Part shown: one piece after another, positions 1 through 8,513 of the stretch
How positions within the stretch are numbered: the stretch's first letter is position 1
Layout: every line of letters begins with the position of its first letter
Assembly (NCBI RefSeq): GCF_000325705.1
Contig: NC_019904.1
Span: 1,744,001 to 1,808,000 of the forward strand
DNA length: 64,000 nt
Direction of reading: 5' to 3'
Source: Echinicola vietnamensis DSM 17526
GTDB lineage: Bacteria; Bacteroidota; Bacteroidia; Cytophagales; Cyclobacteriaceae
Program-made: the position numbers and the translations under genes
Notes under the pieces: generated by a model
What the model was told of the DNA's origin: nothing
Seen by the model: only the letters and a program-made list of their open reading frames with translations
The model's database searches: none

Positions 1-264
1 ACAGCTACGCTAGCTTCTATCGGCACCGCCGGTGTTCCGGGGGCGGGCTTGATCATGTTGCTCATCGTACTGGAATCCATAGGCGTGCCTTCTGCTGGTC
101 TGGCGTTGATTTTGGCTCCGGACAGGATCTTGGATATGTTCAGGACGGTGGTCAATGTGACGGGAGATGCGACGGTTTGTACCGTGGTGGCCAGCACGGA
201 AGGGGAGCTTCCCGATGGCCTGATCCGGGAATCCAATCCGCTGACCACTACGAGTGATGCATAA
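1..264 (+). CDS. Dicarboxylate/amino acid:cation symporter, C-terminal fragment
   Basis: The reading frame is open from base 1 and ends at a stop at 264, so only the last 87 residues of a gene that begins outside the window are present. The fragment carries the signature end of the SLC1/DAACS fold: a glycine-rich hairpin segment (GTAGVPGAG) followed by a helix with the NVTGD motif (N52 and D56 of the fragment). In this family that motif lies in TM8 and contacts substrate and cation. Members are inner-membrane symporters that take up glutamate, aspartate or C4-dicarboxylates with Na+ or H+. The substrate cannot be told from this piece. The short polar tail after the last helix is normal for the family. 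Confidence 0.88.
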   Translation, partial: TATLASIGTAGVPGAGLIMLLIVLESIGVPSAGLALILAPDRILDMFRTVVNVTGDATVCTVVASTEGELPDGLIRESNPLTTTSDA

Positions 265-419
265 AATGAGCCAGTAAGGGAACTTATAAGCGGTTTTGCT
301 GTTTGAATTGCTAGGACGTCATGGAAACAAACCGCCGTTCATTACTGCTTTGGGCTCGGTAGTGGGTCGGAAAAGCGATTTTATAAGAATAGATTTTCGA
401 AGAAAGAAAAATAACAATC

Positions 420-1004
420 ATGTTACAAGCGCAGAAAAAGCCAGTACATATCTATATGGAAGCGAATCCCAATCCGAATTCGCTGAAGTTTGTCGTGAAC
501 TTTATGTTGACAGACGAGGGGGTGAGTTTCGATTATCCGGATGAGAAAAGTACCGAAAATTCACAGTTGGCCAAAGAGCTGTTTAATTTTGCGGCTGTGG
601 AACGGGTCTTTATCGCCTCCAATTTTGTGACGGTGACCAAAAATGATGGTGTAGAATGGCCGGAAGTACAGGATTTTATCCGCGATCATATCCGGCAATA
701 CCTGGAGTCAGGAAAGCCGGCCATTGATGTGGTGTTGGATAAGGATCCCTTATTTGATGAGAATGACAGTGAAGTAGTCAAAAAAATAAAGGGAATCCTC
801 GATGAATATATTCGTCCAGCAGTAGAGCAGGATGGGGGAGCCATTATTTTCCATAGTTTCCAAGATGGTGTGGTGAAGGTATTGCTACAAGGAGCCTGCT
901 CGGGCTGTCCTTCCAGTACCGTAACACTTAAAGCGGGTATCGAGAACCTGCTTACGCGAATGCTTCCTGATGATGTCAAAACGGTAGAGGCCGAAGGGGT
1001 TTAG
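420..1004 (+). CDS. NifU family Fe-S scaffold/carrier protein (Nfu type)
   Basis: This 194-residue protein has two parts. Residues about 10-97 match the Nfu N-terminal domain (ANPNPNSLKFV near the start). Residues about 115-188 match the NifU C-terminal domain with the cluster-binding pair C160 and C163 (GACSGCPSS). Nfu proteins bind a [4Fe-4S] cluster, usually across a dimer, and pass it to apo-enzymes in the cytoplasm. Size and domain order are normal for Bacteroidota and alpha-proteobacterial Nfu. The ATG at 420 leaves a short lead before the domain; a later ATG at 453 would also give a complete domain. A strong terminator follows, so the gene is probably transcribed alone. Confidence 0.92.
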   Translation: MLQAQKKPVHIYMEANPNPNSLKFVVNFMLTDEGVSFDYPDEKSTENSQLAKELFNFAAVERVFIASNFVTVTKNDGVEWPEVQDFIRDHIRQYLESGKPAIDVVLDKDPLFDENDSEVVKKIKGILDEYIRPAVEQDGGAIIFHSFQDGVVKVLLQGACSGCPSSTVTLKAGIENLLTRMLPDDVKTVEAEGV

Positions 1005-1026
1005 GAAAAAGAAATTATATAGTTTA

Positions 1027-1058
1027 GGTCATCCACATTCGTGGATGGCCTTTTTTTT
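1027..1058 (+). terminator. Rho-independent terminator after the NifU-family gene
   Basis: CATCCAC and GTGGATG form a stem with an ATTC loop, extended by GG/CC pairs, and eight T residues follow. It lies 23 bases after the nifU-like stop codon. Confidence 0.88.
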
Positions 1059-1092
1059 GCTGATGCAACTCATTATAAATTGCTGGTGACCT

Positions 1093-2166
1093 ATGCTTAA
1101 GAAAAACTGGACGTGGATGATTTTGGGGATAATATGCCTGATCATTCGCTATTTTGCAGTCCGTTTTCCTGAGACGACTGAGCGTGTTTATTCACGAGAA
1201 TTTTTTCCAGCAATCCGTAATGTCATTGATATTTCCATTGCCCGTTTGCCTTTTCCGACAGTTTACCTTTTCTTCTTGGGAGTAATATTGGCTTTTGGGC
1301 TTTATGTCTGGCGTGTAAGAAGGCGTGTCGGGTGGAAGGGGAAAGTATTTTTTAGTGGCCGGTGCCTATTAAACTTCGCAGGATTGTTGGTGTTTTTCTT
1401 TTTGGTCCTTTGGGGATTTAATTACCAGCGGGTGCCTATTTTTCAGCAGTTGGGGCTTAAACCATTGGCCTTGGAAAAGGATGTTCTGGTGAATGAAATG
1501 GTGCTTACTCGGGATTTATTACATCAGATTCGTCCCCAAATTTCAGATGATACGGTAGCGATCGGCAGCACGCTTCCTTATGGAGAACTTGAGGATGTCG
1601 TCCGTTCCAATATCCGTGAAAATCTATATATGATGGGGCTTAATTTTACAGGCCATCCCCGAACCAAGGAATTGTATCCTGGCGGCTTGTTGAGGAAACT
1701 TGGTATTTTGGGAATTTACTTTCCCTTTGTAGGGGAGAGTTATATTGACCCCACTTTGCACCCCTTGGAAAAGCCCTTTACGATCGCACATGAGATGGCT
1801 CATAGTTATGGAGTTACCGATGAGGGCGAAGCCAACTTTATCGGTTGGGTGATCTGCAGCCACAGTGACAATCCCCTTTTACAATATTCAGGGCATTTGA
1901 GGTTGTTAAGTTATCAGTTGAATGATATGTACCGACTGGATCCCACTGGATACCGACAGTTTTTGACCACCTTGGATAAAGGACTTCGAAATGACTTGAT
2001 CGATATTTCAGAAAATCACCGGCAGATCAAGGCTTTTTCCTTGGAACTCAGCAGGCGGTCAAATGACCTTTTTCTAAAGGCCCAAGGGGTAAAAGCAGGT
2101 GTGAAAAGTTATGCCCAAATGCCCATGCTTGCGTATGCTTGGAGAAATAAATTGAAGGGAAAATAA
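1093..2166 (+). CDS. DUF3810 family membrane-anchored zinc metalloprotease-like protein
   Basis: The 357-residue protein starts with two or three hydrophobic segments (about residues 8-24, 55-72 and 92-110). A soluble part follows with a gluzincin-type HEMAH motif (H233, E234, H237) and a downstream GEANFIGW segment whose glutamate is a plausible third zinc ligand. This arrangement is that of the DUF3810 family, found almost only in Bacteroidota. The motif predicts a zinc peptidase with its catalytic part outside the inner membrane, but no substrate is known to me. The gene sits between a terminator and the M23-like gene 103 bases downstream, on the same strand. Confidence 0.82.
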   Translation: MLKKNWTWMILGIICLIIRYFAVRFPETTERVYSREFFPAIRNVIDISIARLPFPTVYLFFLGVILAFGLYVWRVRRRVGWKGKVFFSGRCLLNFAGLLVFFFLVLWGFNYQRVPIFQQLGLKPLALEKDVLVNEMVLTRDLLHQIRPQISDDTVAIGSTLPYGELEDVVRSNIRENLYMMGLNFTGHPRTKELYPGGLLRKLGILGIYFPFVGESYIDPTLHPLEKPFTIAHEMAHSYGVTDEGEANFIGWVICSHSDNPLLQYSGHLRLLSYQLNDMYRLDPTGYRQFLTTLDKGLRNDLIDISENHRQIKAFSLELSRRSNDLFLKAQGVKAGVKSYAQMPMLAYAWRNKLKGK

Positions 2167-2269
2167 GCAGGTAAGGGGAGAGGTACTTCTGCAGACGTGC
2201 GGACCCTCCCTGTTGATTATTTGATTTAAATTTCACATATTTAACCTTTTCAGTTTAACTATTTTTACG

Positions 2270-3172
2270 ATGATCAGAGTTGCCATTTTAGTTGTTTTAC
2301 TTTCTTTTTGTTATGGCGTAAATGGCCAAGAACTTAGGCTAAGTTCTGAGAGGGATAGCGAAAATAATGTGATTATTTATGGGGAAAATCCTACTTCAAG
2401 CGTCTATACAGTAGTGCTGGACCTGGAGGATTATTCCAATCTAAAACCCAGTACATCTCTTCCGGCAATAGTTACGGTGCGAAGAGGAAAAAGCAAATTG
2501 CTTTCCCTGAGTCGGGTCAGGGAAAATTCCAGTGACGGTTATCAGTATAGTTATCGGTATTTTAAAGGAGAGATCAAGCGGAAATTAAATGAAGTGCCAT
2601 ATGGATTGCCGTTTCCTGAGGGAGTAAAGGGCAGGGCATTTATGGCGGGGCATTTTGACGAATTATTAAAAGATAAGGAACGTCCGGATGATTTTTATGT
2701 GGTGGGGTTTCATTTTGATGAAGAGACGCCGGTGTTAGCACCAAGGAGGGGTATCGTAATGGATGTGGTAGGGGATGAAACGTCGATACTCGGTAATTTG
2801 ATTTATAGTCGAACAGCAAATAGTGTAGAAATTTTGCATGACGATGGAACCTTCACGGTGATTTCTGTACTTAAGTCCGGATCTGTCAAGGTCCGTCCCG
2901 GACAGGAAGTGAATGTAGGAGATGAGATAGCCTTATGTGGTGGTGAAAATTACAATTCAGGATACCAGATTAGGCTTTATACAAGTCAACTCTATAAAAA
3001 GTCTCGAGAAGAACTGGCTTATAAAAGCCTTTACATTAAATTCTTAGATGCTGAAAAAGGAGTGGTTTCCTTAAAATCCAATGAAGTTTATCACCCAGTT
3101 TTTCCTGAATCATTGATAACGAAGGAGATGAGCAAGAAGGAAGTTAAACGTTGGAGGAAGTCGCAGGAATGA
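2270..3172 (+). CDS. Secreted LytM/M23-fold protein lacking the catalytic ligands
   Basis: The 300-residue protein has a signal peptide (residues 1-19, cleaved near VNG-QE), a beta-rich N-terminal region to about 110, and an M23/LytM-like domain at about 115-270. The fold landmarks are recognisable: TPVLAPRRGIVMDV, ILHDDGTFTVISVL, PGQEVNVGDEIALCGG, then GYQIRLY. Active M23 enzymes have an H...D pair before the first landmark, a histidine in the YxHL strand and HLHF at the end. Here the last two read ISVL and QIRL, and the first pair is not clear. It is therefore likely a non-catalytic LytM-type protein of the envelope, perhaps an amidase activator or binding protein. Its 3' end overlaps the convergent EamA gene by 29 bases. 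Confidence 0.75.
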   Translation: MIRVAILVVLLSFCYGVNGQELRLSSERDSENNVIIYGENPTSSVYTVVLDLEDYSNLKPSTSLPAIVTVRRGKSKLLSLSRVRENSSDGYQYSYRYFKGEIKRKLNEVPYGLPFPEGVKGRAFMAGHFDELLKDKERPDDFYVVGFHFDEETPVLAPRRGIVMDVVGDETSILGNLIYSRTANSVEILHDDGTFTVISVLKSGSVKVRPGQEVNVGDEIALCGGENYNSGYQIRLYTSQLYKKSREELAYKSLYIKFLDAEKGVVSLKSNEVYHPVFPESLITKEMSKKEVKRWRKSQE

Positions 3173-4082
3173 CTTTTTTTCGCTTTTTTCTATTTCCGAT
3201 CCACACGCCGGTAATCACGGCAATCATTCCGATGAAATGACCGGAAAGGAGTACTTCTCCATCTAATACGCCCCATGCTATGGCTACAATAGGGATAAGA
3301 TAGGTGACCGTGCTGGCAAATACGGGACTGGCAATTTTGACCAGACCATTGAACACAATGAGGGAGACGGCGGTGCCCAGCACACCCAGAATGGTCAAGT
3401 AACCTGCTGCCAATGGTGCGCCTTCTTGATAAAGCAGTTTAGGGATAAAGTCTGTCTGGGAAATCAAATAGCCCAAGGCCACAGGAAGGGCTAAAAGGAG
3501 GGAAATGGCCGTGATTTCTACTGGCTTTAGGGCCTCAAACCAATGTTTTATGATGTTCAGGTTGATGCCATAGCAAATGGTGGCCAAAATCACCAGAAAT
3601 GCATAGCTGTTGATGGAAGAAAGACTGGAAAGGCTGCTGCCCTCTTTGACGCTTATAAGGATGATCACTCCCACGAAGGCAATGAGGAGCCCGAGGCCAT
3701 TTCTTAAAGTGATTTTGGCCTTAAAGAATAAGGCTCCTATAAGGACTACAAAGAGTGGTGTTAGCGCATTGAGTACACCAGTGATGGAACTGCTCAGTTG
3801 GGTTTGGGCTTTGGCAAAGAGAAATGCCGGTAAAAAGCTGCCGACCAGTCCCACGGCCATGAGGTTTCCGATTTGTTTTCTGTTTAACCTTGCGATCCTT
3901 GGGAGTGAAAGCGGTAGCAATACTGCGGCGGCAGAGACGATACGGTACGCCCCCACTTCCCCAGGTGAAAAGACCACCAGCCCTTTCTTGATCAAAATAA
4001 ATGAACTTCCCCATACCAGTGATAGAAAACCTAAAAGCAGCCAACTTCTCAGCGGTTGGCTTTCAGCAGTGTTAGTCGTCAT
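3144..4082 (-). CDS. EamA/DMT family transporter
   Basis: This 312-residue inner-membrane protein has about ten hydrophobic helices in two EamA repeats. The first repeat holds the typical WGSSFILIKKGL segment after the first helix, and the second holds GVLGTAVSLIVF and PIVAIAWGVLDGE. DMT proteins export or exchange small metabolites such as amino acids; the substrate is not predictable. I place the start at the ATG at 4082 (MTTNTAESQPL), not at an ATG 29 codons upstream, because the first helix then follows a short polar tail as usual. The end overlaps the convergent M23-like gene, so the two transcripts share an antisense 3' segment. Confidence 0.9.
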   Translation of the reverse strand: MTTNTAESQPLRSWLLLGFLSLVWGSSFILIKKGLVVFSPGEVGAYRIVSAAAVLLPLSLPRIARLNRKQIGNLMAVGLVGSFLPAFLFAKAQTQLSSSITGVLNALTPLFVVLIGALFFKAKITLRNGLGLLIAFVGVIILISVKEGSSLSSLSSINSYAFLVILATICYGINLNIIKHWFEALKPVEITAISLLLALPVALGYLISQTDFIPKLLYQEGAPLAAGYLTILGVLGTAVSLIVFNGLVKIASPVFASTVTYLIPIVAIAWGVLDGEVLLSGHFIGMIAVITGVWIGNRKKRKKVIPATSSNV

Positions 4083-4252
4083 ATCGGGCCTGATTTTATA
4101 AATTAATGATCCACTATAAGCAAAGTTTATCCATAACAATCCATTGAAATGGATAGTTGCACGAGGCAAAAGTTTTTATGATTGGGATATTTAGGAATCG
4201 ACAGCTCATCTCCGGCTTTTTTACTTGATCCATTGAACGGACGACTTGCAGC

Positions 4253-4284
4253 AAAAAAAAGGCTGTGAACTAAAATTCACAGCC
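4253..4284 (-). terminator. Terminator of glmS
   Basis: GGCTGTGAA and TTCACAGCC form a nine-pair stem. Read on the minus strand it is followed by eight T residues, 29 bases past the glmS stop. Confidence 0.88.
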
Positions 4285-4312
4285 TTCTTTCGGAGTAATA
4301 TGATGTATAAGA

Positions 4313-6154
4313 TTATTCCACGGTAACGGATTTAGCCAAGTTTCTTGGCTGATCTACATTACAGCCGCGCATGACAGCGATATGATAAGAGAGTTGCTGC
4401 AACGGCAGGACAGAAATCAACGGGACAAAGGCCTCATGGGCTCTTGGGATTTCGATCACGTGATCGGCCATTTTCCTTACCGTTTGGTCTCCTTCGGTGA
4501 CCACGGCTATGATCTTGCCTTTTCGTGCTTTTACCTCTTGGATATTGCTGACCACTTTTTCGTAAGAACTGTCCTGAGTGGCGATGAATACCACGGGCAT
4601 TTCTTCATCAATCAGCGCAATCGGGCCATGTTTCATTTCTGCGGCAGGGTATCCTTCTGCATGGATATACGAGATTTCCTTCAGTTTGAGCGCTCCTTCC
4701 AAGGCTACAGGGAAGTTATACCCTCTTCCGAGGTATAGGAAGTTTCTGGCATCTTTGTACTGAGCCGCGATCCGTTCGATTTGCTCGTTGAGTTTTAAGG
4801 CCTTTTCTACTTTGGCAGGAATGGCTTCCAACTCACTGAGTAGTTCCATGTATTTGCTTTCCGGCAAGGTGCCGCGTTGATAGCCCAGCATGAGCGCCAT
4901 CATGGAGAGAACCGAGATTTGGGCGGTGAAAGCTTTAGTAGAAGCGACACCTATTTCAGGTCCTGCGTGTGTATACGAACCAGCATGGGTGGCCCGGGCG
5001 ATGGAAGAGCCTACGACATTGCAGACGCCAAAGATAGTGGCTCCCTTCTGCTTGGCCAATTCGATCGCAGCCAAGGTATCCGCTGTCTCTCCTGACTGGG
5101 AGATGGCGATGACAAAGTCCCGGCTGTTAATTACTGGATTTCTGTATCGGAATTCAGACGCATATTCGACCTCCACAGGAACACGGGCAAATTCCTCAAA
5201 CAAGTATTCAGCCACGAGTCCGGCATGCCAACTGGTACCACAGGCGGTAATGATGATCCGGTCAGCATTTTGGAACTTGTTCATATAGTCCCGCAGTCCG
5301 CCGAGGATCAGTCGGCCAGCCCTAGAATCCAGTCTTCCTCGCATACAATCTGCAATCGACCGGGGCTGTTCATTGATCTCCTTTAGCATGAAATGCTCAT
5401 AGCCACCTTTTTCAATGGCTTCCAACTCCATGTCCAGCTTATTGATGTAAGGGTGGGTTTCGACGTTTTCGATGGTCTTGATCTGGAGCTTGGCATCCCG
5501 GATAACAGCGATTTCGTAATCGTCCAAGTATACCACCTGATTGGTGTATTCCACAATAGGAGTGGCATCAGACGCCAAGAAAAATTCATCTTCTCCCACG
5601 CCGATCACCAAAGGCGAGCCTTTACGCGCGGCGATTAAGGTGTCTGGTTCTTCCTTGTTCATCAAAACAATCGCATAGGCTCCGACGATTTTGTGAAGGG
5701 CCAAGCGAACCGCCTCTTCCAAGCTGCAGTTATTGTTTTGGTAGATATCCTCGATAAAGTTGATAAACACTTCCGAATCGGTATCACTATGGAAGGTATA
5801 CCCTTTATTGATCAGGTCGGTTTTGAGGACTTCGTAGTTTTCGATGATGCCGTTATGGATCATGGCGAAATTTTCCGATGCCGAGTAATGCGGATGTGCA
5901 TTGGCATCATTGGGTTCTCCATGGGTAGCCCACCGGGTATGTCCAATACCGATATGAGAATGAAGGTTCGGGTTGCTTTCGATGAAGTTTTCCAATTCCG
6001 AAACCTTCCCTTTCTTCTTGTAAACATTGAGTCCGGCGTCATTTAGTAAGGCCACACCGGCACTATCATAGCCTCGATATTCGAGACGTTTTAGGCCTTT
6101 TATGATGACAGGCAGGGCTTCCTGCTTGCCAACATAGGCAACAATTCCACACAT
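4313..6154 (-). CDS. glmS: Glutamine-fructose-6-phosphate aminotransferase (isomerizing)
   Basis: GlmS makes glucosamine-6-phosphate from fructose-6-phosphate and glutamine. This is the first step toward UDP-GlcNAc for peptidoglycan and lipid A, and it is cytosolic. The 613-residue protein begins MCGIVAYVG, so C2 becomes the N-terminal nucleophile of the class II glutaminase domain (to about residue 220). The glutaminase motifs GHTRWATHG and HNGIIENY are present. Two SIS domains follow (ACGTSWHAGL, AISQSGETADTL, GRGYNFPVALEGALKLKE), and the C-terminus ends PRNLAKSVTVE as in the family. Length is normal. It is the last gene of a minus-strand run after the starch-synthase-like and DUF4270 genes, an order I associate with many Bacteroidota. 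No glmS ribozyme is visible upstream. Confidence 0.98.
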   Translation of the reverse strand: MCGIVAYVGKQEALPVIIKGLKRLEYRGYDSAGVALLNDAGLNVYKKKGKVSELENFIESNPNLHSHIGIGHTRWATHGEPNDANAHPHYSASENFAMIHNGIIENYEVLKTDLINKGYTFHSDTDSEVFINFIEDIYQNNNCSLEEAVRLALHKIVGAYAIVLMNKEEPDTLIAARKGSPLVIGVGEDEFFLASDATPIVEYTNQVVYLDDYEIAVIRDAKLQIKTIENVETHPYINKLDMELEAIEKGGYEHFMLKEINEQPRSIADCMRGRLDSRAGRLILGGLRDYMNKFQNADRIIITACGTSWHAGLVAEYLFEEFARVPVEVEYASEFRYRNPVINSRDFVIAISQSGETADTLAAIELAKQKGATIFGVCNVVGSSIARATHAGSYTHAGPEIGVASTKAFTAQISVLSMMALMLGYQRGTLPESKYMELLSELEAIPAKVEKALKLNEQIERIAAQYKDARNFLYLGRGYNFPVALEGALKLKEISYIHAEGYPAAEMKHGPIALIDEEMPVVFIATQDSSYEKVVSNIQEVKARKGKIIAVVTEGDQTVRKMADHVIEIPRAHEAFVPLISVLPLQQLSYHIAVMRGCNVDQPRNLAKSVTVE

Positions 6155-6205
6155 AAAAATTACTTATTAGGGTCCGAATTTAATTTCTAATTATATCATG
6201 ATCGA

Positions 6206-7612
6206 TTATCTAAGTTTAGAATAATAGATTTTGAGTGTTATCGAATTTTGGTTGACTACATATTCCCTCAGTGACCTAGTGATGCTGCTGGAGGTGATTA
6301 TACTAGTTCCTGAGGTAGAAACGACGGCCGGGTAGAGCAATAGATCTGTCCGCATAACATCCGTTCGATATAAGGCATCCACATAAGAGGTAATTCCCTC
6401 GCGTGTATTGGCAGGGCCGTATATATATTCACTGGTATTAAAAACCAGTGGGTTAGTGCCACCGGAAGTGACCGCAGGGACCACATTGCCATCCTCATCG
6501 GTCATGGTTTGGAGGACTGTCCCCAATTGCACACTGTATGGAGCATTATCTTCTTCCCTTCTCAGGATCTTGTTACTGTCATCGGTAAAATACTGGATCA
6601 AACCTTGTATGGGCATTTTGCTGTCAGGGAAATTTTCCGTCGGCCCCATGGAAAGCGTGGCACGGTTAAAGATGACATTGTCCAGGGTATCCAAGAAATT
6701 CGACAAGGGTTCCATATCCAGTTTTACCAAATGGCCCAACAAGGCTTTACTACCGACTAAGGCGCCAACGTCATAAGCTTTGTTTTTCTCAGTGACGATT
6801 TCTGTTGGTGTGCCAGTGGGATTATTGGTGACACCATTAAAGTGCCGTGAGGAGCTGGTGTAGATCGTATAGACACTGGATATGGTATCTTCTTCACTGT
6901 TTCGGTAATATAGTTTGAAACCGGTGTTTGTCCCAGGATTAACATGTAGGGTCGTTTGTTGTGAGGGAGATCCCTTAAGGGCAAACCCGGGGAAATAATC
7001 CCTGAAGGAAAAGATGTCATCAAAGACTGGGTCTTCATCCTTGATCTTCGTGAACAAGTCGGTGGCCAATGCCTCATCAATGTTCATGAAAACGACGGTG
7101 TCGGAATTCTCTTCCAGCATAAAAGACCCTGATGCAAAGGGCGTTTCCTCAAAGCCAAGTTGATCAAAATTGTAATAGGCGGTATCCAAGATCGGCTCGG
7201 TTAGTTTATGAGCAGCGAAGGTCTTGGTTTCATCCAGGTCTTCGGCGGTCAAGGACCCAATTTCCAGGCTGAATTTTGCTGAATCCAAGATGGCCTCATT
7301 TTCCGGCTTGGTAGCAGAGGTGCTGAAAGCCATTCTACTGTAGGCTGTAGCCTCTGTTTCTCCAAAATAATCACTGATATCACCACCCGCTACCAATACG
7401 CCGGCGTTTGTGGTGTTAAGTGAATCTGTAGCTACCAAATAAGCAGAAAGGGGTATTTCCGCATAGAAAACCCCTATTCTGTTTGCTTCTGGATCAAGCT
7501 TCAAGCCGATATCAGATGGATCGGTGCAGGCATTGATCAATGGTGTACATAACAATAACAGTCCGGCCAGCTTAGCCTGCCAAGTCTGTGTAGATGTTGT
7601 AATAACTTTCAA
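6206..7612 (-). CDS. DUF4270 family lipoprotein
   Basis: The protein is about 468 residues with a lipoprotein signal ending LINA-C, followed by TDPSDIGL, a motif typical of DUF4270 proteins of Bacteroidota. The rest is beta-rich and fits an exported, lipid-anchored protein; its function is unknown. No ATG start exists. Candidate starts are TTG 7675, GTG 7648 and TTG 7612. I prefer TTG 7612 because it gives a 29-residue signal peptide with a short basic head, whereas 7675 would add 21 lysine-rich residues. All three starts overlap the 3' end of the upstream starts-synthase-like gene in another frame (41-104 bases), so translational coupling is likely. glmS follows after 51 bases. Confidence 0.85.
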   Translation of the reverse strand: MKVITTSTQTWQAKLAGLLLLCTPLINACTDPSDIGLKLDPEANRIGVFYAEIPLSAYLVATDSLNTTNAGVLVAGGDISDYFGETEATAYSRMAFSTSATKPENEAILDSAKFSLEIGSLTAEDLDETKTFAAHKLTEPILDTAYYNFDQLGFEETPFASGSFMLEENSDTVVFMNIDEALATDLFTKIKDEDPVFDDIFSFRDYFPGFALKGSPSQQTTLHVNPGTNTGFKLYYRNSEEDTISSVYTIYTSSSRHFNGVTNNPTGTPTEIVTEKNKAYDVGALVGSKALLGHLVKLDMEPLSNFLDTLDNVIFNRATLSMGPTENFPDSKMPIQGLIQYFTDDSNKILRREEDNAPYSVQLGTVLQTMTDEDGNVVPAVTSGGTNPLVFNTSEYIYGPANTREGITSYVDALYRTDVMRTDLLLYPAVVSTSGTSIITSSSITRSLREYVVNQNSITLKIYYSKLR

Positions 7613-8387
7613 AAAGTTGTTCTTCTTCGTCTTCGTTGTTAATATCACACTTTTTGTCTTTAGAGCACTCTTCAATTATTTGATTCAGATTTTCGGAGAT
7701 TTCGTCCCCTTTGATCACCACATCGGCATATTCCATTCCGATTTTCAAGAAGCCTTCATAATCTTTGGACTTCAAGGGTGTCAGGATACTGTCATCAATG
7801 TCGACCATTTTGACCTTCTCCAGCAAATCATCGTCAAATTTATGATTAAATCCGTTATTATAAATAGTGAACACTGATTTTGTGTTTTTAAATAACGGTT
7901 CGTTTTTATAAGTGGTTTTCAGGTACAAAGGAATCAAGCTGGTCATCCAGTCATTGCAATGTACAATGTCCGGTGCCCATCCCAGTTTTTTAACGGTTTC
8001 GATGACGCCTTTGCAGAAGAAAATGGCCCTTTCGTCATTGTCTTCATAGAATTTTTCCTGCTTGTCATGGAAAACGCTCTTTCGCTGGAAATAGTCTTCA
8101 TTATCGATAAAATATACCTGAAGCTTTGCATTAGGAATGGAAGCTACCTTGATGATCAATGGCTTTTCCTCCTCCCCTACAGAAATGTTGATTCCTGAAA
8201 GCCTTACTACTTCATGCAACCTGTTCTTTCTTTCGTTGATCAAACCAAATCTCGGAACAAGAATACGGATTTCCATTCCTTTTTCCTGCATTGCCTGTGG
8301 TAACGCTCTGACGAAGTTAGCTACCTCGGATGTTTGAAGAAATGGATTGATTTCACTTGCTACGTAGAGAATACGAAGTTTGGACAT
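7572..8387 (-). CDS. Short starch/glycogen synthase-like protein (GT5 N-terminal domain only)
   Basis: This 271-residue protein aligns with the N-terminal Rossmann domain of GT5 glycogen/starch synthases: ILYVASEINPF at the start and DIVHCNDWMTSLIPLYLK near residue 140. Full GlgA is about 470-550 residues with a second Rossmann domain that binds ADP-glucose; here that domain is absent. The KxGGL motif that normally follows the start is also lost, reading QTSEVANF. It is therefore unlikely to be a working glycogen synthase despite the annotation such proteins usually get. The C-terminus is acidic (NNEDEEEQLFE). It is the first gene of a minus-strand run with DUF4270 and glmS and diverges from panC, which suggests a conserved cell-envelope or regulatory role. 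Confidence 0.8.
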   Translation of the reverse strand: MSKLRILYVASEINPFLQTSEVANFVRALPQAMQEKGMEIRILVPRFGLINERKNRLHEVVRLSGINISVGEEEKPLIIKVASIPNAKLQVYFIDNEDYFQRKSVFHDKQEKFYEDNDERAIFFCKGVIETVKKLGWAPDIVHCNDWMTSLIPLYLKTTYKNEPLFKNTKSVFTIYNNGFNHKFDDDLLEKVKMVDIDDSILTPLKSKDYEGFLKIGMEYADVVIKGDEISENLNQIIEECSKDKKCDINNEDEEEQLFESYYNIYTDLAG

Positions 8388-8423
8388 ATCTTGTTTTTTT
8401 TGTTGAGGGATAATACGGGACTA

Positions 8424-8431
8424 CAAAGATA
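8424..8431 (-). promoter_or_regulatory. Candidate -7 box for the starch-synthase-like gene
   Basis: On the minus strand the sequence reads TATCTTTG, matching the Bacteroidota -7 consensus TAnnTTTG, 37 bases before the start codon. No well-spaced -33 TTG is visible upstream; there is only an A/T-rich tract. Confidence 0.5.
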
Positions 8432-8453
8432 CAAAAAAAAATACAAAAACCCG

Positions 8454-8482
8454 TTGATATTGTCTAGAATAATTTACTTTTG
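8454..8482 (+). promoter_or_regulatory. Candidate panC promoter
   Basis: TTG at 8454-8456 and TACTTTTG at 8475-8482 are separated by 18 bases. This fits the Bacteroidota -33/-7 pattern (TTG, about 19 bases, TAnnTTTG) and lies 31 bases before the GTG start of panC. It supports that start, because an upstream ATG would lie before the promoter. Confidence 0.6.
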
Positions 8483-8513
8483 CTCCTATTTTGCGAAGTG
8501 TAAATGTAATACC

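Noticed and set aside
3610..4101. 163-codon plus-strand frame over the EamA gene
   Set aside because: Antisense shadow; the minus-strand product has ten helices and EamA motifs.
6155..6205. glmS ribozyme upstream of glmS
   Set aside because: The gap is only 51 bases and lacks the length and conserved core needed; the ribozyme is known mainly from Firmicutes.
8334..8513. 60-residue N-terminal extension of PanC
   Set aside because: It lies upstream of the likely promoter and does not match PanC homologs; it also overlaps the divergent gene.
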